A DNA stretch of 64,000 bases, taken from NCBI GenBank assembly GCA_038528235.1, contig JBCBEX010000005.1, positions 39,547 to 103,546 of the forward strand, written 5' to 3'. The notes under the pieces were generated by a model. The model was not told where the DNA came from, did not search any database, and saw only the letters and a program-made list of their open reading frames with translations. Position 1 is the stretch's first letter. Each line of letters opens with the position of its first letter. Source of the DNA: JBCBEX01 sp038528235 (GTDB lineage: Bacteria > Bacteroidota > Rhodothermia > Rhodothermales > Rubricoccaceae). Position numbers and translations under genes: made by a program. Of the stretch, positions 34,202 through 41,501 are shown piece after piece.

Positions 34202-37200
34202 ATGTCCGACGCGCCTGCTCCCTCCATCGACCTCGACGACTTCCTGAGCGCGGCCAAGGCGTCGGGCGGGGCCGAGCGCGCCAATGCGCAGACGTTCCTC
34301 GGCGACCTCGCCGCGGTGCTCGGCGTGGAGCGGCCCCACCTCGCCACGGGCGACGTGCTCGCGGACGCCTACGTCTTCGAGCGGCCGGTGACGTTCCGCG
34401 ACGGGAAGCAGTCGAAGGGCTTCATCGACCTCTACAAGCGCGGCGCGTTCGTCCTCGAAACGAAACAGGGCGCGGACGCCAAGCGGACCGCCGCGGGGCG
34501 CAAGCTGCGGCAGGGGCACGGCAAGCGCGGGACGCGGGCGTGGGAGCAGACGATGTACGCCGCGCGCAACCAGGCCGAGGGCTACGCCCGCAACCTCGAA
34601 GCCGCCGAGCCGCCGCCGCCCTTCATCGTGGTGTGCGACGTGGGCTTCTGCTTCGACCTCTACGCCGACTTCTCGGGCACGGGCCGCCTCTACCGCCCCT
34701 TCCCGGACGCGGCCTCGAACCGCATCCCGCTCGACCGCCTCCGCGACGAGGCCACGCGCACGCTCCTCGCGATGGTCTTCGAGGACCCGCTGGCGCTCGA
34801 CCCGGCGCGGCGGCAGGCGCGCGTGACGGTGGCGCTCGCCGACCAACTCGCGGCCCTCGCGACCTCGCTCCGGGATACGACCGACGCCGACGGCAACGCG
34901 ATGGACGCCGAGGCCGTAGCGGGCTTCCTCAGCCGCTGCCTCTTCGCCATGTTCGCGGAGGACGCCGGGCTGATCCCCGCGGGCACGTTCACGCGGCTGC
35001 TCGACGCCTACGCGGGCGACCTCGACCACCTCCCGCACGCGCTCGCCGACTTCTTCTCGAAGATGGACGCGGGTGGCTACGTCGGCGAGGTGCGCGAGCG
35101 GGTCCGGCAGTTCAACGGCAGCCTCTTCAAGGACACGCGCGCGCCGCGCCTCGACGCGGAGCAGCGGCAGGCGCTCCTCGACGCCGCGCGCTCCGACTGG
35201 GCCGACGTGGAGCCGTCGATCTTCGGGACGCTCCTGGAGCGCGCGCTCGACCCGGCGGAGCGGCACAAGCTGGGCGCGCACTTCACGCCGCGCGCCTACG
35301 TGGAGCGCCTCGTCGGCCCGACGATCCTGGAGCCGCTGCGGGCGGAATGGGACGGTGCCCGCGCGGCAGCTACCCGACTCATCGAGCAGGCGGAGGCGGC
35401 GACGAGCGCGGGCGTGCGGACGAAGCGGCGCAACGAGGCGCGGGCCGTCCTCGCGGGCTTCCTGAGCCGCCTCGCGACGGTGCGCGTCCTCGACCCGGCG
35501 TGCGGCAGCGGCAACTTCCTCTACGTGACGTTCGCCGGGCTGAAGGCGCTCGAAGACGAGGCCCGCCGCGCCGCCGAGCAACTCGTGGGCGAGGCCGCGG
35601 GCGAGGGCTTCGGCGTGACGCCCCGCCAGATGCGCGGCCTGGAGGTGAACGCCCGCGCCGCCGCCATCGCCGACCTCGTGCTCTGGATCGGCTACCTCCA
35701 GTGGCACCGCGCCCGCTACGGCGCCAGCCAGCCGCTCCCGGAGCCCGTCCTGGAAGGCTACGGCCAAGTCGAACACCGCGACGCGGTCCTGACCGACGGC
35801 GGCACGCCGGCCCCGTGGCCTGACGCCGACTTCATCGTCGGCAACCCGCCGTTTCTCGGGGCCGGTCCGATGCGCGAGGCGCTGGGCGACGCCTACACCG
35901 AACGCCTCCGCGCGGCCTACCCCGCCGTGCCTGACTCGGCGGACTTTGTGATGTTCTGGTGGCACCGCGCCGCCGAGGCCGTCCGGCGCGGCGAGGCGCA
36001 GCGCTTCGGGCTGGTGACGACGAACTCGCTCCCGCAGACCTTCAACCGCCGCGTTGTGGAGCGGCACCTCGCGGGCGCGGACGTGGGGGCGAATCCCGGC
36101 GCGGACGGGCTGTTCGACGGCGCGGGCGAGGCCCCGGCGCTGGCGCTGGCGTTCGCGGTGCCGGACCACCCGTGGGTGGACTCCGCCGACGCCGCCGACG
36201 TGCGCGTGGCGATGACGACGGGCGCGCGGGCCGACGCTTTCGACGCCGAGGCCGGGCGGCTGGCCGTGGTGACGGACGAGCGCGACGAGGACGGCGACGG
36301 CATCGCGGACGTGGATACGATGGAGTACGTCGGCGCGGTGAACGCGGACCTGACCGTGGGCGCGGACGTGTCGCAGGCAGCGCCATTGGACGCCAACACC
36401 GATCTCGCCAACCGAGGTGTGCAACTCTTCGGCTCAGGATTCATCGTGACTCCCGAGGAGGCCGAGCAGCTTGGTTATGGCACCGTGCCTGGCATCCATA
36501 CTGTCATCCGACCGTACCGAAATGGACGTGACCTCACGCAGACACTACGTGGTGTGCTCGTCATTGACCTCTTTGGTCTGACGGCGGACGAGGCACGCGA
36601 ACGGTTTCCCGCCGTCTATGAACACGTGCTCCGAGAGGTAAAGCCCGCACGTGACAAGAACCGCCGGAAGTCGCGACGCGAGAACTGGTGGTTGTTTGGC
36701 GAGACGAACCCGAAGCTGCGCCGCCAACTCGACGGCCTCGCGCGCTACGTCGTCACGCCGGAAACCACGAAGCACCGCGTTTTTCAGTTTCTCGATGGTG
36801 ACATCCTCCCCGACAACGCGCTCGTCAACATCGCGCTGGACGATGCCTATTTCCTCGGCGTACTGTCGAGCGCAGTTCATGTCGAATGGTCGCTGGCGGC
36901 AGGCGGACGACTAGGAATTGGAAACGACCCGCGGTACAACAAGACAAAAACCTTCGAGCCGTTTCCCTTCCCCACGGCAACGGACGAGCAACAGTCAAAA
37001 ATCAGACACCTGGGCGAGGCCATCGACGCGCATCGCAAGCGCCAGCAAGCCACGCACCCGGACCTCGGCCTGACGGACCTCTACAACGCCGTCGAGGCCC
37101 TCCGCGCGGGCCGTGCCCTCTCCAAAAAGGAAAAGACCGCCGCCGAGCGCGGCCTCGCCCACACGCTCCTCGACCTCCACCGCCAGCTCGACCGCGCCGT

Positions 37201-37609
37201 GCTCGCCGCCTACGGCTGGGACGATCTCGACGCGGAGGCCCCGTCGTTCCGCGCCGCCGTGCTGGACCGGCTGGTCGCGCTCAACGCCGCGCGCCGCGCC
37301 GAGGAGGCCGCCGGGACCGTGCGCTACCTCCGCCCCGCGTTCCAGGCCCCCGACGCCGCGCAGACCGGCCTCGCCCTGGAAACCCCGCCCGCGCCCGCCA
37401 GTGACGCCGCGCCCGCCGTCCGCCCGTGGCCCGACGCGCTCGCCGCGCAGATGGTGGCCGTGCGCCAGGCCGTCGCCGCCGGGGCCAGCACGCCCGCCGC
37501 CGTCGCCGCCCGGTTTGCGAGCCTCACGCCCCGCCCCGCCGCCGAGGTCCTGGACGCGCTCGCCGAACTCGGCCTCGTACAGCACGCCGACGGGGCGTAC
37601 GCGGTGTGA
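34202..37609 (+). CDS. MmeI-like type IIL restriction-modification enzyme (fused nuclease-adenine methyltransferase)
   Basis: I choose the ATG at 34202; the frame is open far upstream, but only as a shadow of the transporter. The 1135-residue protein has an N-terminal PD-(D/E)xK-type nuclease region with Asp76, Glu86 and Lys88 (FIDLYKRGAFVLETKQG) and a helical spacer. A gamma-class N6-adenine methyltransferase domain follows: motif X-like GAHFTPRAYVERLV, motif I PACGSGNF (432-439) and motif IV NPPF (548-551). A target-recognition domain follows (about 680-930) and a winged-helix-like C-terminus (from about 1070). In this family one polypeptide both cuts and methylates, so no separate specificity gene is needed. 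An acidic DERDEDGDGIADVDTM insertion lies at about 696-711. GC falls across 36390-36960, roughly the recognition domain. It is flanked by cloverleaf repeats. Confidence 0.85.
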   Translation: MSDAPAPSIDLDDFLSAAKASGGAERANAQTFLGDLAAVLGVERPHLATGDVLADAYVFERPVTFRDGKQSKGFIDLYKRGAFVLETKQGADAKRTAAGRKLRQGHGKRGTRAWEQTMYAARNQAEGYARNLEAAEPPPPFIVVCDVGFCFDLYADFSGTGRLYRPFPDAASNRIPLDRLRDEATRTLLAMVFEDPLALDPARRQARVTVALADQLAALATSLRDTTDADGNAMDAEAVAGFLSRCLFAMFAEDAGLIPAGTFTRLLDAYAGDLDHLPHALADFFSKMDAGGYVGEVRERVRQFNGSLFKDTRAPRLDAEQRQALLDAARSDWADVEPSIFGTLLERALDPAERHKLGAHFTPRAYVERLVGPTILEPLRAEWDGARAAATRLIEQAEAATSAGVRTKRRNEARAVLAGFLSRLATVRVLDPACGSGNFLYVTFAGLKALEDEARRAAEQLVGEAAGEGFGVTPRQMRGLEVNARAAAIADLVLWIGYLQWHRARYGASQPLPEPVLEGYGQVEHRDAVLTDGGTPAPWPDADFIVGNPPFLGAGPMREALGDAYTERLRAAYPAVPDSADFVMFWWHRAAEAVRRGEAQRFGLVTTNSLPQTFNRRVVERHLAGADVGANPGADGLFDGAGEAPALALAFAVPDHPWVDSADAADVRVAMTTGARADAFDAEAGRLAVVTDERDEDGDGIADVDTMEYVGAVNADLTVGADVSQAAPLDANTDLANRGVQLFGSGFIVTPEEAEQLGYGTVPGIHTVIRPYRNGRDLTQTLRGVLVIDLFGLTADEARERFPAVYEHVLREVKPARDKNRRKSRRENWWLFGETNPKLRRQLDGLARYVVTPETTKHRVFQFLDGDILPDNALVNIALDDAYFLGVLSSAVHVEWSLAAGGRLGIGNDPRYNKTKTFEPFPFPTATDEQQSKIRHLGEAIDAHRKRQQATHPDLGLTDLYNAVEALRAGRALSKKEKTAAERGLAHTLLDLHRQLDRAVLAAYGWDDLDAEAPSFRAAVLDRLVALNAARRAEEAAGTVRYLRPAFQAPDAAQTGLALETPPAPASDAAPAVRPWPDALAAQMVAVRQAVAAGASTPAAVAARFASLTPRPAAEVLDALAELGLVQHADGAYAV

Positions 37610-37636
37610 GGGCACGCGCGGTGCTGTGCTGGTGCG

Positions 37637-37764
37637 GGCTCCCCCCGTTTTGGCTGACAGTCGCTTCGCTCCTGCGTCATCCAAAACTGTCCCCCTCACC
37701 CGTGAGGGGGACAGTCCGAGGAGCGGAGCACGAAGTGCGGAGACGGCGCAGGACGGGGGGAGCC
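37637..37764. repeat. Cloverleaf palindromic element, copy d
   Basis: Outer pair GGCTCCCCCC / GGGGGGAGCC; arm 1 GTTTTGG...CCAAAAC; centre CTGTCCCCCTCAC / GTGAGGGGGACAG. The right end is duplicated (second GACGGGGGGAGCCG ending at 37784). It begins 27 bp after the stop codon of the restriction enzyme gene. Confidence 0.88.
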
Positions 37765-37901
37765 GTGCAGGACGGGGGGAGCCGGATTGCCTCGAACGCG
37801 ACGCGTCAGCCTCGAACGCTGCTCGGACACGCTCCCGCTCTCGGAGGTGCGCACGCCGAGCCAGATCTGACGCCTGGGCGGCTCTGGCGTCGTGCCGGTG
37901 C

Positions 37902-38033
37902 GACTCCCCCCGTTTTGGCTGACAGTCGCTCCGCTCCCAATCATCCAAAACTGTCCCCCTCATGGGTGAGGGGGACAGTCCGAGGAGCGCAGCGAACGAA
38001 CGTGAGCGGAGGCGACGCAGGACGGGGGGAGCC
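37902..38033. repeat. Cloverleaf palindromic element, copy e
   Basis: Outer pair with one mismatch, extended by GGTGCG / CGCACC to 37897-38038; arm 1 GTTTTGG...CCAAAAC; centre CTGTCCCCCTCA / TGAGGGGGACAG. The region between copies d and e (about 118 bp) shows no gene. Confidence 0.88.
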
Positions 38034-38140
38034 GCACCGCCGCGATCCTAGACGGCGCGCGCAGAGCCTAACCTGATGCCCTACACCGATGAAGCGTACC
38101 CAGCGCGAAGGCGCGTACGGTTCTGGCATCGCGCTGGGGC

Positions 38141-38272
38141 GGCTCCCCCAGTTTTGGCTGACAGTCGCTCCGCTCCCAATCATCCAAAACTGTCCCCCTC
38201 ATGGGTGAGGGGGACAGTCCGAGGAGCGGAGCGAACGAACGTGAACGGAGGCGACGCAGGACGGGGGGAGCC
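38141..38272. repeat. Cloverleaf palindromic element, copy f
   Basis: Nearly identical to copy e through both arms and centre, with a few substitutions (GGCTCCCCCA at the left end, GTGAACGGAG in the right arm). The 107-bp spacer from copy e is unrelated to the d-e spacer. Confidence 0.88.
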
Positions 38273-38287
38273 GCACCGCTGAGAGTG

Positions 38288-38644
38288 CTACGTCTCCTCC
38301 CGAAACGCCGCGCGGATGGCGTCCAGCACCGCGTCTGGGTTCTCGAACACCGTGCGGTTCTCGAAGCGGAGCACGCGCACCCCGGCTGCCGCGAGGGCAC
38401 GGTCGCGGAGGGCGTCGCGGGCCTGACCGGCCGGCGTGAAGTGCGGCGCCCCGTCGAGTTCGATGGCGAGGCGTTCGGCGGGGCAGTAGAAGTCCACGAC
38501 GTACGCGCCGAGGCCGTGCTGCCGCCGGAAGCGCCGCCCGGCGAGTTGGCGATTCTTGAGCGCGCCCCACAGCGTCGCCTCGGCGGTGGTGCCATGGGTG
38601 CGCAGGTGGCGGCGGAGGTCGGTCTGGGCGGAGCGGCGGCGCAT
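38288..38644 (-). CDS. DUF559 (Vsr-like endonuclease fold) protein
   Basis: I choose the ATG at 38644 (MRRRSAQTDLRRHLRTHGT). The frame extends to 38737, but those codons are repeat copy g. The 118-residue protein has the full DUF559 core: TTAEATLWGALKNRQLAGRRFRRQHGLGAYVVDFYCPAERLAIELDG. This is a PD-(D/E)xK-type nuclease motif (E of AEATLW, D of VVDFYCP, E-x-D of IELDG), then VLRFENRTVFENPDAVLDAI. DUF559 proteins are small predicted endonucleases related to very-short-patch repair enzymes; their targets are unknown. It is tightly flanked by cloverleaf copies f and g and lies close to the restriction enzyme. Confidence 0.88.
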   Translation of the reverse strand: MRRRSAQTDLRRHLRTHGTTAEATLWGALKNRQLAGRRFRRQHGLGAYVVDFYCPAERLAIELDGAPHFTPAGQARDALRDRALAAAGVRVLRFENRTVFENPDAVLDAIRAAFREET

Positions 38645-39008
38645 GGGATGCCTCAGACACCGGCGGGCCGTGGACGTAACCTCGGGGCGAGATGGCTCCC
38701 CCCGTTTTGGTTGACGGTCGCCCCGCTCCCAACTCAACCAAAACTGTCCCCCTCACGTGTGAGGGGGACAGCTTGACCGCCGTCCAGGCGCGTCAAGCGG
38801 GGGGAGCCCTCACGGCACGTACCGCCCTCCACGGCGCGCGTCGTCGAACGAGCGCCGTGGCTGTCGGCTCAGACGTGAAAAGACGTCCCGGCTCCAAGGC
38901 ACAGCCAGGGCAAAAACGAGCGGATAGTGCAGACGGACTATGCGTGCCGCGCGGCCAAGCGTCATACTGGTAGAGCCTCATTAATCACCATCAACCACCA
39001 GGCTTCCC
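38645..39008. other. Intergenic region containing repeat copy g
   Basis: 364 bp divergent gap. Beyond the repeat, 38809-39008 should carry the promoter of the downstream T9SS gene; an AT-richer stretch (CATTAATCACCATCAACC) lies just before its ATG. No further gene is seen. Confidence 0.5.
38694..38808. repeat. Cloverleaf palindromic element, copy g
   Basis: Outer pair GGCTCCCCCC / GGGGGGAGCC; arm 1 GTTTTGG...CCAAAAC; centre CTGTCCCCCTCAC / GTGAGGGGGACAG; arm 2 GCTTGAC...GTCAAGC. Arm 2 is the reverse complement of arm 1 of copy b except for paired, compensatory substitutions. Confidence 0.9.
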
Positions 39009-40565
39009 ATGCGCCTTTCTACCTCTGCTGCCCGCCGCCGCCTCGCTTGGCTCCGCCGCGCTGCCGCTGCCGGCACGCTCACCCTCGCGATGCTCCAGGG
39101 GACCGACGCCCGCGCTCAGGCCCCTACCCCAGCCAGCGACGAGTTTCGCGTCAACACCATCACAGAGAGCTTCCAACTCTCCCCCGCCGTGGCCGCCGAC
39201 GCCGACGGAGATTTCACTGTGGTGTGGACCGGAGGTCCGGACGGATACGACTTGAGTGTAGGTGCCCAGCGCTACACCACCGACGGGACGCCGCAGGGCG
39301 AGGAGTTCCAGGTCAACACGGCCACCCAGGGCTTTCAGGCCGAACCCGCGATCGCCATGGCTGGCGATGGCGCCTTCGTGGTGGTCTGGTCGAGCGAATT
39401 TCAGGACGGCGACAGCTTCGGGGCCTACGCTCAGCGCTACGCCGCCGATGGAGCGCCACAGGGTGAGGAGTTCCAGGTCAACACCACCACCGCAGACATC
39501 CAGTTTGCCTACTCGGTGGGCGTCGATGCCGCAGGCGGGTTCGTGATCGCCTGGCAGGGGAATGTCGACGAGAGCCAGAACGTCTATGTCCGGCGCTATG
39601 GCGCAGACGGCACTCCACTCAGCGAGGAAGTTCAGGTCAACACCGTTTCAGCGGCCGATCCAGTACGTGCCTCCTTGGGCGTGGCGCCCGGCGGCGACTT
39701 CGTGGTCGCGTGGCAGAGCGAAGGCCAAGACGGCGATGGATTCGGCATCTTTGCACGGCGCTACGGTGCCGACGGCGCTCCCCTCGGCGAGGAGTTTCAA
39801 GTCAACACCACGACGGCTGGCGACCAGGCTCGCCCCTCGGTCGGCGTGGACGCCGACGGCACTGCCCTCGTCGTGTGGGATAGCGACGGTCTAGACGGCA
39901 GCGGGACCGGCATCGTCGCGCGCCGGTTTGCCGCCGACGGCACCCCGCTCGGCGATGAGTTCCAGGTGAACACGTTCACAGAGGACGACCAGGTCGAGGC
40001 CGACGTGGACGTGAGCGCGGACGGCAGCGCCGTAGTCGTGTGGCAGAGCCAGGGACAGGACGGTAGCGGAACCGGCATCTACGCCCAGCGCTACGCCGCC
40101 GACGGTACCCCTGCAGGCCCCGAGTTGGAAGTCAACACCACCACGGACAACGACCAGGCCCGCCCTTCGGTTAGCAGCGACGCTGACGGCGACTTCGTGG
40201 TTGTCTGGGACAGCCGTGATCAGGACGGGGACGGGACTGGCATCTACGCCCGGCGCTACGCCGTCAATCCCGTGGCCATCGAGAACGATGCCGCCCTACC
40301 GACAGCCCTCGCACTGGAGGCCGCCTACCCCAACCCCGCCCGCGACGCGGCAACGCTACGCTACGCCCTGCCAACCGCCGCCGACGTGCACGTCACTGTG
40401 ACCGACCTGCTCGGGCGCACCGTGCTCTCACGCACGGAGGGCGCGAAGCCAGCGGGGCGGCACGCGGTGCAACTCACGCTGGATGGGCTGTCGAGCGGGG
40501 TCTACGTGGTGCGCGTGAACGCCCAGGGCGCCACCGCGACCGAGCGACTCACTGTCGTCCGCTGA
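39009..40565 (+). CDS. Secreted protein of seven ~54-residue repeats with T9SS sorting domain
   Basis: A 518-residue protein with a long Arg-rich signal peptide (AAAGTLTLAMLQGTDARAQ). From residue 45 there are seven tandem units of 53-55 residues, each opening EFQVNT-T and containing ADGDFVVVWxSxxQDGxGxGIYARRY and DGTPLGE. These look like blades of a beta-propeller or stacked beta units. The end is a type A T9SS domain (YPNPARDAATLRYALP, VTDLLGRTVLS, GVYVVRVNAQG). It is expected at the cell surface. The role is unknown; similar repeat proteins are common in marine bacteria. The repeats are diverged enough not to be recently expanded. Confidence 0.85.
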   Translation: MRLSTSAARRRLAWLRRAAAAGTLTLAMLQGTDARAQAPTPASDEFRVNTITESFQLSPAVAADADGDFTVVWTGGPDGYDLSVGAQRYTTDGTPQGEEFQVNTATQGFQAEPAIAMAGDGAFVVVWSSEFQDGDSFGAYAQRYAADGAPQGEEFQVNTTTADIQFAYSVGVDAAGGFVIAWQGNVDESQNVYVRRYGADGTPLSEEVQVNTVSAADPVRASLGVAPGGDFVVAWQSEGQDGDGFGIFARRYGADGAPLGEEFQVNTTTAGDQARPSVGVDADGTALVVWDSDGLDGSGTGIVARRFAADGTPLGDEFQVNTFTEDDQVEADVDVSADGSAVVVWQSQGQDGSGTGIYAQRYAADGTPAGPELEVNTTTDNDQARPSVSSDADGDFVVVWDSRDQDGDGTGIYARRYAVNPVAIENDAALPTALALEAAYPNPARDAATLRYALPTAADVHVTVTDLLGRTVLSRTEGAKPAGRHAVQLTLDGLSSGVYVVRVNAQGATATERLTVVR

Positions 40566-40681
40566 GCACTCCGCATCGACGGGCCTGACGGACCTTCTCT
40601 AGCTTCCTCGTCTCGACGCAGCGCGCCCTGCCGCAGCCAATCCAGCGGTGTCTCCATCCGGTAGTGCAGCAGGGCGCGCCG

Positions 40682-41365
40682 TCACGGCACGTACTTGTAG
40701 CCCACGCCGTGCACCGTCAGCAGATGCCGAGGGCGCGCGGGGTCGGGTTCGAGCTTCTGGCGGAGCTTCAGGATGAAGTTGTCCACGGTGCGCGTCGTCG
40801 GGAGGTCGTCGCCGTCGTAGCCCCAGACGTCGGTGAGGAGTTGGTCGCGCGAGATCGGCTCGGAGGGGCGCGTGTGGAAGTAGCGCAGCACCTCGAACTC
40901 CAGATGGGTGAGCGTCGCCGGGTCGCCGTCGAGCGTGGCTTCGTAGGTGTGGAAGTCGACGTGCAGCCGCCCGACGGTCGCCTGGTCGCTGGCCTCGGCG
41001 GGCGCGCCGCGGCGGAGGACCGCCTTCACGCGGGCGAGCAGTTCGCGGAGGCTGAAGGGCTTCACCACGTAATCGTCAGCGCCGTACTCCAGCCCGCGCA
41101 CCTTGTCGAGCTCCTGGCCCTTGGCGGTGAGCATGATGATCGGCGTCGTGACGCCCTCGGCGCGAGCGGTGCGGCACACGTCGAAGCCCGAGCGGACGGG
41201 CATCATCACGTCCAGCAGGCAGAGGTCGTAGCGGGTCGAGCGAAGGGCTGCGAGGCCCGCCTCGCCGTCGTTGGCGGTGTCCACGTCGTAGCCCTCGAAC
41301 TCGAGGTTGTCGCGCAGCCCGTCGCGCATGGCCGGCTCGTCTTCGACGATGAGGATATGGGGCAT
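40682..41365 (-). CDS. OmpR/PhoB-family response regulator
   Basis: I choose the ATG at 41365 (MPHILIVEDEPAM), where the receiver domain begins. The 227-residue protein has an N-terminal REC domain (acidic EDE, phospho-acceptor Asp in LCLLDVMMP, IIMLTAKG, DDYVVKPFSLRELLARVKAVLRR). A C-terminal winged-helix DNA-binding domain follows (LTHLEFEVLRYFHTRPSEPISRDQLLTDVWGY, TVDNFILKLRQKLE, TVHGVGYKY). It is encoded just after a histidine kinase on the same strand, which is its likely partner. The 136-bp gap is largely filled by a palindromic repeat. Confidence 0.93.
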   Translation of the reverse strand: MPHILIVEDEPAMRDGLRDNLEFEGYDVDTANDGEAGLAALRSTRYDLCLLDVMMPVRSGFDVCRTARAEGVTTPIIMLTAKGQELDKVRGLEYGADDYVVKPFSLRELLARVKAVLRRGAPAEASDQATVGRLHVDFHTYEATLDGDPATLTHLEFEVLRYFHTRPSEPISRDQLLTDVWGYDGDDLPTTRTVDNFILKLRQKLEPDPARPRHLLTVHGVGYKYVP

Positions 41366-41411
41366 GAGGGGCGGAAGTCGAGTCTTCAGATCTAGCACCT
41401 TTCCCGTTCGT

Positions 41412-41478
41412 GTCATGCTGAACGTGGTTCAGCATCTCAACGGGAATGGCTAGATCCTGAAACCAGTTCAGGATGACA
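41412..41478. repeat. GTCATGCTGAA-type interspersed palindromic repeat, copy 1
   Basis: Two hairpins (ATGCTGAAC / GTTCAGCAT and ATCCTGAA / TTCAGGAT) between TGTCAT and ATGACA ends. It lies between the kinase and regulator genes. A degenerate second copy is at 58434-58518. This is a common class of bacterial intergenic repeat. Confidence 0.75.
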
Positions 41479-41501
41479 AGTAAAGTGGCAATGGGGGCAG
41501 A

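Noticed and set aside
34172..36424. A 750-codon minus-strand frame across the MmeI-like gene
   Set aside because: Low-complexity antisense shadow with no recognisable domain, over a gene with intact catalytic motifs.
37637..38808. CRISPR-like array of regularly spaced repeats
   Set aside because: Units are 115-132 bp with internal palindromes, spacers are about 107-420 bp and one contains a gene; there are no cas genes. These are dispersed elements, not CRISPR.
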